The notes beneath the pieces are model-generated. The model ran no database searches and was not told the DNA's origin. It saw only the letters and a program-made list of their open reading frames with translations. The translations under genes were made by a program, and so were the position numbers. 64,000 nucleotides of DNA from Ktedonobacteria bacterium (lineage in GTDB: Bacteria > Chloroflexota > Ktedonobacteria > Ktedonobacterales > JACDGC01): assembly GCA_027459705.1 (NCBI GenBank), contig DAIDHM010000033.1, positions 1 through 64,000 on the forward strand. The letters are read 5' to 3'. Positions 49,005 to 58,554 of the stretch are shown here, piece after piece. The stretch's first letter is position 1; each line of letters opens with the position of its first letter.

Positions 49005-49916
49005 ATGGTGACGCACCGTAGCGATGCGGTAGGTTCTCCGGGAGAATCGGGAGTTGTGGCGAACCAACGCGTGTTCCCGCCCATCTCCAGTCGGATTCCT
49101 CCCTCAAGCTACATCTTGCTCTCGATCATGTCCGTGCAATTCGGCGCGACCCTGGCCAAACGCCTCTTTCTGATTGCAGGGCCAAGCGGCACCGTCTTGT
49201 TACGCATCGCCATGGGCGCGTTGCTTTTGCTCGCGCTCTGGCGTCCCCGGCTGACGGGGCGTAGCTGGCAGGAATGGCGAGCGGTGCTGTTCTTTGGCAT
49301 GACGCTGGCGGCGATGAATTGGTCGTTCTACAATGCGCTCGCACGCGTTCCGCTGGGCGTTGCGGTGACCATCGAGTTCGTCGGGCCGCTCGGCGTCGCG
49401 GTCGCTGGGTCGCGCCGCATGCTGGACATCCTCTGGGTCCTCCTGGCGGCAAGCGGAATAGTGCTCCTGGCGCCCTGGTCAGGTGCGGGTTGGAATCCAG
49501 AGGGCATCGTCTTGGCGCTGGTGGCAGGCGGCTTCTGGGCGCTGTATATCCTATTGGGTGCACACCTGGGACGCGTCTTCCCGCCAGGAGGCAGTGGGCT
49601 GGCGCTGGCGATGGCGGTCGCCGCGATCTGTGTCTTGCCGGTGGGCATTGCCAGCGCTGGCACCGTCTTGCTCTCTCCGCTCGTCTTGTTGGCTGGTCTG
49701 GGTATCGGCCTCTTCTCTTCAGCTATTCCATACTCGCTAGAAACCGCCGCGTTGCGGCGCGTTCCCCCCCGGGTCTTCGGCATCTTGATGAGTCTGGAAC
49801 CCGCTGCTGGCGCCCTCTTTGGCTACCTGATCCTGGGGGAGCACCTGGGCATACAATCGTTGGTCGCCCTGGTGCTTGTCTCATGCGCGGCGCTGGGTGC
49901 TACCGCACGGCGCTGA
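49005..49916 (+). CDS. EamA/DMT family transporter (RhtA-like)
   Basis: ~10 hydrophobic segments; SFYNALARVPLGVAVTIEFVGPLGVAV; LEPAAGALFGYLILGE. Confidence 0.88.
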   Translation: MVTHRSDAVGSPGESGVVANQRVFPPISSRIPPSSYILLSIMSVQFGATLAKRLFLIAGPSGTVLLRIAMGALLLLALWRPRLTGRSWQEWRAVLFFGMTLAAMNWSFYNALARVPLGVAVTIEFVGPLGVAVAGSRRMLDILWVLLAASGIVLLAPWSGAGWNPEGIVLALVAGGFWALYILLGAHLGRVFPPGGSGLALAMAVAAICVLPVGIASAGTVLLSPLVLLAGLGIGLFSSAIPYSLETAALRRVPPRVFGILMSLEPAAGALFGYLILGEHLGIQSLVALVLVSCAALGATARR

Positions 49917-49973
49917 TTGACACACCGCACGCCTTCACGGGATGGCGGTGTGCGAGGCTAAAGCGTGGTTTTA

Positions 49974-51068
49974 TCAGTCGCTGGGCGGTGGTGGCGCGGT
50001 CGATTGCCGCACGATCAGGCGGGTCGTGAGGAAGGTGTGATCACGGCGCAAGGGTACTGCATCCTGCAGTTCATGGAGCAGTCGCTGCATGGCCGTAATG
50101 GCCTTCTCAGCGATCGGTTGTTCGATGGTCGTCAGGGGAGGATTCGTAGCGGCAGTTACTGGTATACCATCAAAGCCGATGATCGAGATCTCGCCCGGGA
50201 CGCGGATCCCCAATTCATGGCAAGCGTGCAATGCGCCGATCGCCAGCGCGTCGCTCATTGCGAGGATCGCCGTCGGTCGCGGGTGTGTCTCCGTCAGCAA
50301 GCGTCGCGTCGCCGATGCACCGCTCTCCGCATCCGAATGTGTCTCAATGATGATCGGGGTGATGGCGCCGAGGCCGCGCCGATATCCCGCGAGTCGCTGG
50401 GCTGGCACATAGTAGGTCCCAGAGCCGATCGCGGGGTGCGTCTCGAAGGAGAGGATCGCCACGCGCTGATGCCCCAGTTCGCGCACATGATCCGCGGCCA
50501 GCACCGCACCACCCTCGTCGTCAACCTGGACGCTGGACCAGTGATCATTCGGGGCGCTATCAACCAGCACCAGGGGGATATGGCGTTGCTCCAACGCGCC
50601 CATCGCTGGCAGGTCAGGCGCGATGCCCAGCGTCACTACGCCATCTACGATCGCCGCCTGCGCCATCGCCAGGCTCGATCCAAGCAGTGGCGGCAGGAGG
50701 GTCAAGGCGAGGCCATGCCGGTCACACATCTGCCCCAGGCCACCGACAAAGAGCGCCATGAATTGATCGGCGAAGGCCGTCTCGATTGGCTCGACCATCA
50801 GCAGGCCAATCGCGCCCGAACGGCGTGTGGTCAACATTCGCGCGACGGGATCAGGCGCGTAGCCCAGTGAATCCGCGATACGGAGAATACGAGAACGCGT
50901 CTCCGTGGAGAGCTGTTCTGGCGAGTTATAGGCAAATGAGACCGCGGCGCGCGAAACTCCCGCTGCTTTGGCAACGGTGGCCACGGTCACATCGCGGCGT
51001 TGGCGCGTGCGCCGTCGTTGCCCGGCATTGTCGTCCTCGATCGGCGTGCCACTGGTGCTCAACGTCAT
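49974..51068 (-). CDS. LacI family transcriptional regulator
   Basis: VTVATVAKAAGVSRAAVSFAYNSPEQLSTETRSRILRIADSLGYAPDPVARML HTH; periplasmic-binding-protein-like C-terminus. Confidence 0.95.
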   Translation of the reverse strand: MTLSTSGTPIEDDNAGQRRRTRQRRDVTVATVAKAAGVSRAAVSFAYNSPEQLSTETRSRILRIADSLGYAPDPVARMLTTRRSGAIGLLMVEPIETAFADQFMALFVGGLGQMCDRHGLALTLLPPLLGSSLAMAQAAIVDGVVTLGIAPDLPAMGALEQRHIPLVLVDSAPNDHWSSVQVDDEGGAVLAADHVRELGHQRVAILSFETHPAIGSGTYYVPAQRLAGYRRGLGAITPIIIETHSDAESGASATRRLLTETHPRPTAILAMSDALAIGALHACHELGIRVPGEISIIGFDGIPVTAATNPPLTTIEQPIAEKAITAMQRLLHELQDAVPLRRDHTFLTTRLIVRQSTAPPPPSD

Positions 51069-51169
51069 GTGGTTCTGTTCCTTCTCAGCAAAAGCCAGCG
51101 TTCGTCTTCAGCATCGCATGCAGTGTCAATGTTGCGTACCATCTCGTAACAAAGGAGTAACAAACACGT

Positions 51170-51580
51170 CTAGGCGCCCATAAGCGCCCGATGCAGATCT
51201 GATTGCCAGCCACTCCCTTGTGGGTCAGAAGCGTCGATGATCGGATCGGCATAATCAAAAGGCTGGAGGCGGTAACTTTTGTCGAGGCGCAAATTGATCA
51301 GTCTGCGGGCCAGCGGTTGTCGCGCGCGAAATGCATCCGCGAGCATCGAGAGATACGCGGCCTGCTCCAGGGTCATCCAATAGGATTGCGAGGTAGCCGC
51401 CGTGCAGATCCGCAAGAGGGTATCCGCTTGCGCGAGCGCCGCCTGGATCTGCGCGCGCTGGGCGGCACTGATGTTTTGGCGCGGCGGCATCCAGTTGGGT
51501 ACCCTCCAGGCCGTCAAAAGTTGGCTGATGCTCATGACGCGCCCGACATCCGCCTCGTCATAGCTGATGAAGACAGGCAT
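51170..51580 (-). CDS. Solo TIR-like domain protein
   Basis: PVFISYDEADVGRVMSISQLLTAWRVPNWMP...QAALAQADTLLRICTAATSQSYWMTLEQAAY; GGGAGGG RBS. Confidence 0.75.
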   Translation of the reverse strand: MPVFISYDEADVGRVMSISQLLTAWRVPNWMPPRQNISAAQRAQIQAALAQADTLLRICTAATSQSYWMTLEQAAYLSMLADAFRARQPLARRLINLRLDKSYRLQPFDYADPIIDASDPQGSGWQSDLHRALMGA

Positions 51581-51592
51581 GTAAGACCCTCC

Positions 51593-53401
51593 CTAGGTAT
51601 TGAGCACGTACAGGATGGGCGCGCTTGACAGGAACGCCAGCCCGTTGGCTACTGGTCGCCCCCCACTCGGAAAATCTCCCGATAAGGCGATCGAGACTCC
51701 GCTGACCGGGGCAAGGAAGTAGGAAACCAATGTCCCATCCTGCGTCCGCAGACCGATAAGCACTTCGACCCCTTGCTGATTGCCATCGGTCGAGATGCAG
51801 CCGAGCGTGAAATAGACAGTATCACCAATGACGGTGGCTGGCTCGAAGTTCGCAACAACCACGGCATTGTGCAGTTGAAATGGGATATTCAGCTGTAGCG
51901 GATCGACCTGCCAGAGCAGGTGGCCATCGGTCGCGTCAAAGGCGAACACGCGTCCCCCTTTGAACGCTAACCCATCCGTCACGCCGCTCTGCGCGAAGAT
52001 CCTGCTCTGCGCGTAGGTAGGTTGACTCATGCAGGTAAATTCTTGGAAATCCGTATTGGGTTGTGCTGGCGAAAGGCTCTTCCAGCGTAAGGTCCCCCTG
52101 GCGGCATCATACGCATAATAATGATTATCGGGACTGCCTACCACAACCAGACCATTGAAGACGAGCGGCGCGGCGATGACGTATTGTCCTGGTAGCGTGC
52201 CACTGCCAGGGAGCTGCAATGACCAGCGCACTTTGCCCGTCACAGCATCGAGCGCGTAGAGCTTGCCGGGGTTGGTCACCACGTAGAGCATGCCACTGGC
52301 ATAGACTGGCATTGGATAATTCGGATAGAATTCAGAACCTCCATGAGGATCCAGGCTCACTGGCTGCCAGCGTGCCGTTCCATTCAAGCGATACGCATAG
52401 ACTGATCCATTGCCCATAAAATAGATCGTATTGTCCGCAATGAGCAAATCGGAAGCGTTACCATTTACTGTACTGATGGGCGCACTCTGCCAGAGCAGAT
52501 TGCCCGACGTTTTATCCAGAGCAAGCAAGACAAAGGCATTGCTCGCCAGAGCATTCGTCGTGATATTGCCAATGAGATACACCACATTCTGATACACCTG
52601 GATGATCATCGCGTTAGATAAGGTCGTGATCGACGAAGTCTTAGAAGGAAAGAGCCAGAGAACTTTGCCATCTTGCGGAGCCAGGGCTTTCACGGCCAAT
52701 CCAGAATTCGTTGCCGCATACAGGGCGTCCATATCTTGAGCCAGACCTACACGCTGATCACCACCAAAAGCAGTCTCATCCGCTGAGAAGTTAAAATCAT
52801 AATGCCAGCGTTGTGCTAGCGCTTTTGGGTCACTGGCGATTGACTGAGGCGTGGTTGCTGGTTTGAGGGCAGCAACGGTGTGGGGCGGTGCGGCAAAATA
52901 AAATCGTGCGGCGAGGACAGTGGTGGCGGCCGCCACAAGACTAGCCGCTCCAATGGCAATCGCCGTGCGCCGACTGACTCGTGGTTGCGGAGTATAGCCT
53001 AATGCCTCGCGCAACGCCCTCAACCAGGCGGGACGTTCCATGCTCGTTGCATCGATGACCATCTCCGCGCGCGCCGTGGCATCAAACACCAGGCCGGGAG
53101 TGAGGGCGAGATGGATGATGCGGCGTGGGTGGTTGGGGAAGGCGTGCTGCAAGCCGCGCACCGCCTGCAATTCGCGGTACATCCAATATGATCGTTCCGC
53201 GGCGGCGGTCGCGACGCGCAACAACAGATCATGCTGTTCTAACGCTTGCTGAATCTTATCCGCGAACCGCTGACCAGGATCCAGTTCTTGCAGATCAAAC
53301 CAGTAGGTGATCTGCCAGGCATCGAGCGCCGCGAGCAGGGGCTGGCAGATCGCGTTGTCTTCGTGGGCATGGCTGATGAATACCTGGCCGTTGCCGAACA
53401 T
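51593..53401 (-). CDS. TIR-like domain - TM - PQQ-type beta-propeller protein
   Basis: GQVFISHAHEDNAICQPLLAALDAWQITYWFDLQELDPGQRFADKIQQALEQHDLLLRVATAAAERSYWMYREL; VSRRTAIAIGAASLVAAATTVLAARFYF; blades such as LYALDAVTGKVRWSLQLPG, YYAYDAARGTLRWKSL. Confidence 0.9.
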   Translation of the reverse strand: MFGNGQVFISHAHEDNAICQPLLAALDAWQITYWFDLQELDPGQRFADKIQQALEQHDLLLRVATAAAERSYWMYRELQAVRGLQHAFPNHPRRIIHLALTPGLVFDATARAEMVIDATSMERPAWLRALREALGYTPQPRVSRRTAIAIGAASLVAAATTVLAARFYFAAPPHTVAALKPATTPQSIASDPKALAQRWHYDFNFSADETAFGGDQRVGLAQDMDALYAATNSGLAVKALAPQDGKVLWLFPSKTSSITTLSNAMIIQVYQNVVYLIGNITTNALASNAFVLLALDKTSGNLLWQSAPISTVNGNASDLLIADNTIYFMGNGSVYAYRLNGTARWQPVSLDPHGGSEFYPNYPMPVYASGMLYVVTNPGKLYALDAVTGKVRWSLQLPGSGTLPGQYVIAAPLVFNGLVVVGSPDNHYYAYDAARGTLRWKSLSPAQPNTDFQEFTCMSQPTYAQSRIFAQSGVTDGLAFKGGRVFAFDATDGHLLWQVDPLQLNIPFQLHNAVVVANFEPATVIGDTVYFTLGCISTDGNQQGVEVLIGLRTQDGTLVSYFLAPVSGVSIALSGDFPSGGRPVANGLAFLSSAPILYVLNT

Positions 53402-53434
53402 AGCAGCCTCCGTTCTTCATGGATGGATAGGGGG

Positions 53435-55132
53435 TTACGGATTGATGCCGATGACATGATTTTGCGCGTCGCCGATGGCAAAAACACCACCAAGCACATA
53501 GGGACCGCTCACCGTGCCACGCTGGGCAGTCGGTGTGGATGGCAGTTGATATGGCCAGCGCCGTACCCCGGTGACGAGGTCAATGGCACTGAGGGTGTCG
53601 CCAGCGGCAACTGCGACGAGATTGCCATAGACGACTGGCTGATAGTTGATGACGGCATACTGGGTTCCGGCATCAAATTTTTCTTCGGCCCCGGCGAACG
53701 TTCGCCAGTAATAGGTGCCATGTTGAGCGTCGAGCGCCCAGAGATACCCGGAGGCATCACCGATATAGATGATGCCATTGTCAATGGTGGCAGGCGCGAT
53801 GAAGGGATTGCCACAGGCAAGCTGCCACCGCATTGCGCCAGAGTGCGCGTCGAGCGCGATGAAGGTGCCGTCGAGCGCGCCAACATACACGGTATGCGCG
53901 TCGACCACCGCCGTGCTGACGACGACGCTGGGAAATGGGTAACGCCAAATCTGGGTGCCGTCAGCGGCATTGAGGCAGTAGAATGCATAGGATCCACCGA
54001 CATAGACGCGTCCATTGGCATACGTCACACTGGGGTGAGGCGTCCCGGTTCCGACAACGACGGCCCAAAGGTTTTTGCCGGTCGTCAGGTCGAAGGCACT
54101 GGCTGACCAGATACCATTCACTGGAAAGATACAGAAGAGGGTGTTCCCCGCAACCGAGACCCGACCAGCAGGGCCAATAAAGTTTGGATTGGGGAATATC
54201 ACGGGGATATGAGTGCGCATCGTCTGGTCGCGCGCGCTGAGCACATTCAGATAGACTGAGTTGCCGCCATCTTCGGTATCATAAAACGTGAGCACGTTGC
54301 CATCAGTATATGGCTGCGGAACCAGATCGGTTGTACCAGTGCCATTCACGATGATATTCTGGTACTTTGTGGAAGTCCAAAGGGTATGGTGTTGCGCGTC
54401 GAGGGCCATGATGGTGTTCTGGGCAAAGGCATAGAGAATTCCATCACCACTCGCGGCGAGTCCAATCGATGGGAAATAGGCATTGGGGTCCGTACCTGGG
54501 GTCTGGCTTACCGCGATGGTCCAGGCTGGTTGCCCACCAACCGTATCACCAGGTCCAAAGGTGGGGACGGCTTTGGCGGCAGCCCTGGCATCGCTCAAGG
54601 CTTTGGCATTGCGGAGGAAGAAAGTTCCCGCCGCGCCACCGGAAACTAACGTTACCAGGCTCGCGGCGCCCAGCGCCAGCGCCGCCCGCCGACTGATGCG
54701 CCGCGCGGGGGTCGCGACGCCGATGGCACGCGCGAGTTCATCCAACCAGAGCGCGCGGGTCTTCTGTGATGTATCGATGAAAAGCGTTGCCTTGTCGAAA
54801 GTCTCACGTATATACCGGGTATCCAGGATGATGTTGACGAGGGCCCGCTGCCGACGTCTCCGCTGGTGTTGATCCTCCGCCTGGAGTTCGGTGAAATAGC
54901 GCAACTCTGCAGACATCAGCGCGGAATCGGCGGTGGCGAAGCTACATAGTCGCAGACAGACTTCACATTGGCGTAAAGCCGCCTGCTGTTGATCGCTGAG
55001 GTGGTCATCCGCGCCCAGGTGACGAGGCGATTGGGCGTACGTGACCTCCCAGGCGTCGAGCGCCGCTGTCACGATATCGCCGTCGCGCGCATCTTCTGGT
55101 GCGAAGCTGACATAGACGAGCTTTCCAGCCAT
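53435..55132 (-). CDS. TIR-like domain - TM - PQQ-type beta-propeller protein (paralog of 51593..53401)
   Basis: KLVYVSFAPEDARDGDIVTAALDAWEVTYAQSP..LRQCEVCLRLCSFATADSALMSAEL; ISRRAALALGAASLVTLVSGGAAGTFFL; blades FIALDAHSGAMRWQLACG, LWALDAQHGTYYWRTF. Confidence 0.88.
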   Translation of the reverse strand: MAGKLVYVSFAPEDARDGDIVTAALDAWEVTYAQSPRHLGADDHLSDQQQAALRQCEVCLRLCSFATADSALMSAELRYFTELQAEDQHQRRRRQRALVNIILDTRYIRETFDKATLFIDTSQKTRALWLDELARAIGVATPARRISRRAALALGAASLVTLVSGGAAGTFFLRNAKALSDARAAAKAVPTFGPGDTVGGQPAWTIAVSQTPGTDPNAYFPSIGLAASGDGILYAFAQNTIMALDAQHHTLWTSTKYQNIIVNGTGTTDLVPQPYTDGNVLTFYDTEDGGNSVYLNVLSARDQTMRTHIPVIFPNPNFIGPAGRVSVAGNTLFCIFPVNGIWSASAFDLTTGKNLWAVVVGTGTPHPSVTYANGRVYVGGSYAFYCLNAADGTQIWRYPFPSVVVSTAVVDAHTVYVGALDGTFIALDAHSGAMRWQLACGNPFIAPATIDNGIIYIGDASGYLWALDAQHGTYYWRTFAGAEEKFDAGTQYAVINYQPVVYGNLVAVAAGDTLSAIDLVTGVRRWPYQLPSTPTAQRGTVSGPYVLGGVFAIGDAQNHVIGINP

Positions 55133-55391
55133 ATCCCCTCCCATGTTACTGACAGGCCGCTTTTACCTTAGCAGAGAAGCAAGGCACTGTCAATGAGGTT
55201 GCATGGATGGAAAGTTATAAACATATGGCATTTCGCCAGGCCACAATGTTGTGCCAGTCTTGATCCATGCGAGGGGATGCGAGGATCCAACAAGATGAGG
55301 TGACCTGCCCGAAATCCCTGGTTGATACCCAGCATGGCCTCAAGGCACGGTGGCTTTACGGGCAATACTGTAACGTCAGTATGGCGTTCAC

Positions 55392-55829
55392 TTATTCAGA
55401 TGGAGTAGCTGGCACATAGCCAGAGCGACCGAGATAGTCATAGTACAACACCATCTCCCAGACCGAACGACTGACACAGTCTTCATGGACGATCTCCGGT
55501 GCTGGCTGGGCGTCGGCACACCAGGCCCAGGCGACGATGCGCCGCTGGCAGATCGAACAGGCCCAACGGCCCGCGCTGAGGCGGCGCGCGTGGCCTTCGT
55601 AGAATCGCGCCATCATCTGGCCAAAGATTGCCAGGAGCCAGCGTCGGCGACGAGTCGCCGGTTCCGCCTCCTCCAATCCGAGCGCGCGGGGAATGCGCGG
55701 CCGCGCACCTGTCAGCCCTGAGCGTCCACGCTCGTATGGGCGTGTCTGGCGATCTAAGCGGATGGTACGTTGCACGGTGCGGGATCGGTGTTGTCGTTCA
55801 CCAGTGTCCGATTGAACAGGAATCTCCAT
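55392..55829 (-). CDS. Small Cys/Trp-containing hypothetical protein
   Basis: 145 aa; WACSICQRRIVAWAWCADAQPAPEIVHEDC possible zinc ligand set. Confidence 0.5.
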   Translation of the reverse strand: MEIPVQSDTGERQHRSRTVQRTIRLDRQTRPYERGRSGLTGARPRIPRALGLEEAEPATRRRRWLLAIFGQMMARFYEGHARRLSAGRWACSICQRRIVAWAWCADAQPAPEIVHEDCVSRSVWEMVLYYDYLGRSGYVPATPSE

Positions 55830-56065
55830 GGCTCACATCCTCCTTGACCGCGTGTCACGGCGGAACCTCGCGATCAATCTGTCGAGGATCGCGGTCCACG
55901 TAGCCTGATCTCAGCGTACTCTTGGCACCAAATACGCGCTTTGTATTGCCCTGAAGGTCCCACGCGTTGTACCGTAAATGGTCAGCATAATACCGCATCG
56001 CTCGGGCGATGCCTCATGTGGGCCACCGGCATCGTGATCCACGTACGCGGCACTGGAGAGAGGAT

Positions 56066-57445
56066 ATGCGCCCCGATAATTCATCCCCCACACCACAAGA
56101 CCTGACCCGCCTCATTCGTGGCATCCCTTATATACCCGATGTGGACGCCGCTGAATACTTGCGTGGCGCCATTCGCCGCCGATCAGCATCGTTGCACGCA
56201 TTTACGCCTGATGCGGCTGATCCTGAGCAGTTGATCGCTGAAATCGATATCGAGCGCGTCCTCTATTTGCTGGGAACCGCCCAACCAGCATTGGAGATTA
56301 TCGCCGCCTGTATTGTCGAACTGGGCACCACGACGCGCGCCATCGAAGCCGAGATTCGGCGCATCGATATTCGTCCGGTGGGGACGCAGCCGACCCATGC
56401 CCATCTGGGAATCGATATCGCCTTCATCGTCGCGTTCCGGGCCTTGACCCGCGAACAGCGCTGGGCCCTCCATTCTTTGGTGATCTGGTCGCCGCCGCCC
56501 GCAACCATTGCCCGTGAATACGCATTGGTCGTGGCAACAGGCAGTGGCCGCCTCGCTGGTGTCCTGGTGAATCCTGATGATCTGGCGCGGATCATCGCGC
56601 TGGGTCTCGTGCTGCCCGTCACGGAAGGAATAAAAGGGACGTTGGAATCGCGCGAACGCATCCGGATTGATCCCTATGTGCGCTTCATCGCCGCGCAGGG
56701 CCTGGCCGAGTGGCCGATCCCTGATGCCGATGCCAGCGTGACGGCAGAGACGGTGCTGGCATCGATCCTCGTACATTGGGCAGTCAGTTTCGCGGAGATC
56801 ATTGCCGGGCCAGATATGCTTGCGCCAGAAGATGCGCTCCCGTTGGAAGAAGATGAGGAAGCGAACACGGAGGAGGAGTCCGAGGAGCGGCTCATCACCC
56901 CTGATCCTGACCTGGCGGCGCTGACCGAGGAGGAGGCCTGGGATGCCTTGGTGCCAGAGATGGACCATGTGTTGCTGGCCGCGCAATTGGCGCGCGAGGT
57001 CGGCGCGGCGGAATATGTCTATCGGCTCTGCCAGCTCTTGCCGCCACGTCTGCGTGGGCGCGATGCGCCAGAGTCCCGCGCATTTCGCCGGACACTGCTC
57101 GAGCAGGGGTTGATCTGCGCGCGCCAGCGTAAGTCAGCTCGTGAAACGCTGTTGTTAGCGACACAATTGACGGATATCGCGCTCGACGATCAGGATATGT
57201 CCCGCGCGGCAGCCTTTGGGCGCGAAGCCCTGGACGCCGCAGTCGCGGTCAAAGATCTGCGCGCCGTGGCATTCGCCGCGCGACGTCAGGCCGCCATCGC
57301 GATCCGCCTGGGGGATCTCGATGGCGCGGTGACCAGCGCGCGTCAGGCGGTCGCCACGGCGCGCGCCGCGGGTGACCGCGCCGGCCTTATGGAGAGCATC
57401 GCGGTGCTGGAGGCCGCGACTCAGTTGCGCGCGAACCAGGTATAG
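56066..57445 (+). CDS. Hypothetical protein with winged-helix-like middle and TPR-like C-terminus
   Basis: GAGAGG RBS then ATG; FRALTREQRWALHSLVIWSPPPATIAREYALVVA; C-terminal TPR AAAFGREALDAAVAVKDLRAVAFAARRQAAIAIRLGDLDGAVTSARQAV. Confidence 0.7.
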   Translation: MRPDNSSPTPQDLTRLIRGIPYIPDVDAAEYLRGAIRRRSASLHAFTPDAADPEQLIAEIDIERVLYLLGTAQPALEIIAACIVELGTTTRAIEAEIRRIDIRPVGTQPTHAHLGIDIAFIVAFRALTREQRWALHSLVIWSPPPATIAREYALVVATGSGRLAGVLVNPDDLARIIALGLVLPVTEGIKGTLESRERIRIDPYVRFIAAQGLAEWPIPDADASVTAETVLASILVHWAVSFAEIIAGPDMLAPEDALPLEEDEEANTEEESEERLITPDPDLAALTEEEAWDALVPEMDHVLLAAQLAREVGAAEYVYRLCQLLPPRLRGRDAPESRAFRRTLLEQGLICARQRKSARETLLLATQLTDIALDDQDMSRAAAFGREALDAAVAVKDLRAVAFAARRQAAIAIRLGDLDGAVTSARQAVATARAAGDRAGLMESIAVLEAATQLRANQV

Positions 57446-57476
57446 GCTAGGTCGCCTTGCCACTACTCAAAAGTAT

Positions 57477-57521
57477 ACAATCGTCGGCTCACCATGGCAT
57501 CAATGGTGGGCCGACGATTGT
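57477..57521. terminator. Hairpin between convergent 56066 gene and groES
   Basis: acaatcgtcggc tcacca / tggtg ggccgacgattgt. Confidence 0.7.
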
Positions 57522-57533
57522 TTGGAAGACGCC

Positions 57534-57875
57534 TCAGCGGTCACGGGCGCCAGACTCCGCCAGATTGCGTTGGAGGGCGGGCGCGTTCGTGAGATAATCC
57601 CCTTCGATCACCCTGCCCAGGATGTCCGCCTCGGCGAGCAAGACATAGACACTATCTTCCAGCTTGACTTCCGTGCCAGCGAAACGCTGGAACAGGATCT
57701 GATCCCCATCCGCGAGCCGCTCGTTCAAGGTGGATCCTTCGCCAATGGCGACGATAACGCCCTCGCGCGGACCTTCTTTCGCGGACTCAGGCAGATACAG
57801 ACCACTGGCGGTCTGCTGTTTGGGTTCGATGACGCGGACCATGACGCGGTCCCCAAGTGGTTGAATCATGCGCAT
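57534..57875 (-). CDS. groES: Co-chaperonin GroES
   Basis: IQPLGDRVMVRVIEPKQQTASGLYLPESAKEGPREGVIVAIGEG...GDQILFQRFAGTEVKLEDSVYVLLAEADILGRVI. Confidence 0.96.
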   Translation of the reverse strand: MRMIQPLGDRVMVRVIEPKQQTASGLYLPESAKEGPREGVIVAIGEGSTLNERLADGDQILFQRFAGTEVKLEDSVYVLLAEADILGRVIEGDYLTNAPALQRNLAESGARDR

Positions 57876-57900
57876 TGCGAGGTATCCTTTCTGGCGGGAA

Positions 57901-57930
57901 CCGTCCCCTGGTCGTTTTGATCAGGGGACG
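57901..57930 (-). terminator. Hairpin after the Trx-Grx gene, upstream of groES
   Basis: 10-bp arms ccgtcccctg / caggggacgg. Confidence 0.65.
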
Positions 57931-57939
57931 GCGATGGTT

Positions 57940-58554
57940 TCAGCGCGCGCCAGCGGTGGCGAGGCCGAGCAGCGCGTCAATTTTTTTGCGATCAAATCCG
58001 ACTACGACCTGGCCATCAATCCAGGCTTGTGGGACGCCCATCTGACCGGAACGGCGCACCATCTCTGTGGCGGCAGCCTCGTCACGACTGACGTCGACAT
58101 CCTTGAAGGCGATCTGTTGCGAGTTGAGGTAGGACTTCAATCGGGCGCACCATGGGCAGGTAGGCGTCGAGAAGACCGTGATGCTGTGTCCGGCGGGCTT
58201 GCTGCTACTGGTGGTTTTCACGGCAGGCGCGGGATTCAGCGCGGACTCAATGGCGCCGCGATAGACGGCCTCTGGCCGGACGCCGACCAATTCGTTGACG
58301 AGTTTGCCATCTTTGAAGATCGCGACGGTGGGGATGCCGGTGATATGGAAACGTTCGGCAACCGCCATGTTTTCATCCACGTTCAACTTGGCGACGGTGA
58401 TCTTGCCAGAATATTGCTCGCCGAGCCGTTCGATGGTTGGGCTGACCATACGGCAGGGCATGCACCATGGTGCCCAGAAATCGACCATGACGATGCCAGC
58501 GGCGTCTTCAACAATGCTGGTGAAATCGGAATCGGTCAGAGAGATAACAGCCAT
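57940..58554 (-). CDS. Thioredoxin-glutaredoxin fusion protein
   Basis: VDFWAPWCMPCRMVSPTIERL...ITGIPTVAIFKDG (thioredoxin) followed by ITVFSTPTCPWCARLKSYLNSQQIAFKDVDVSRD (glutaredoxin); ATG at 58554 with GGAG RBS. Confidence 0.92.
   Translation of the reverse strand: MAVISLTDSDFTSIVEDAAGIVMVDFWAPWCMPCRMVSPTIERLGEQYSGKITVAKLNVDENMAVAERFHITGIPTVAIFKDGKLVNELVGVRPEAVYRGAIESALNPAPAVKTTSSSKPAGHSITVFSTPTCPWCARLKSYLNSQQIAFKDVDVSRDEAAATEMVRRSGQMGVPQAWIDGQVVVGFDRKKIDALLGLATAGAR

Noticed and set aside
53246-54106. 286-aa plus-strand ORF
   Set aside because: Antisense to the TIR-PQQ genes; no independent support.
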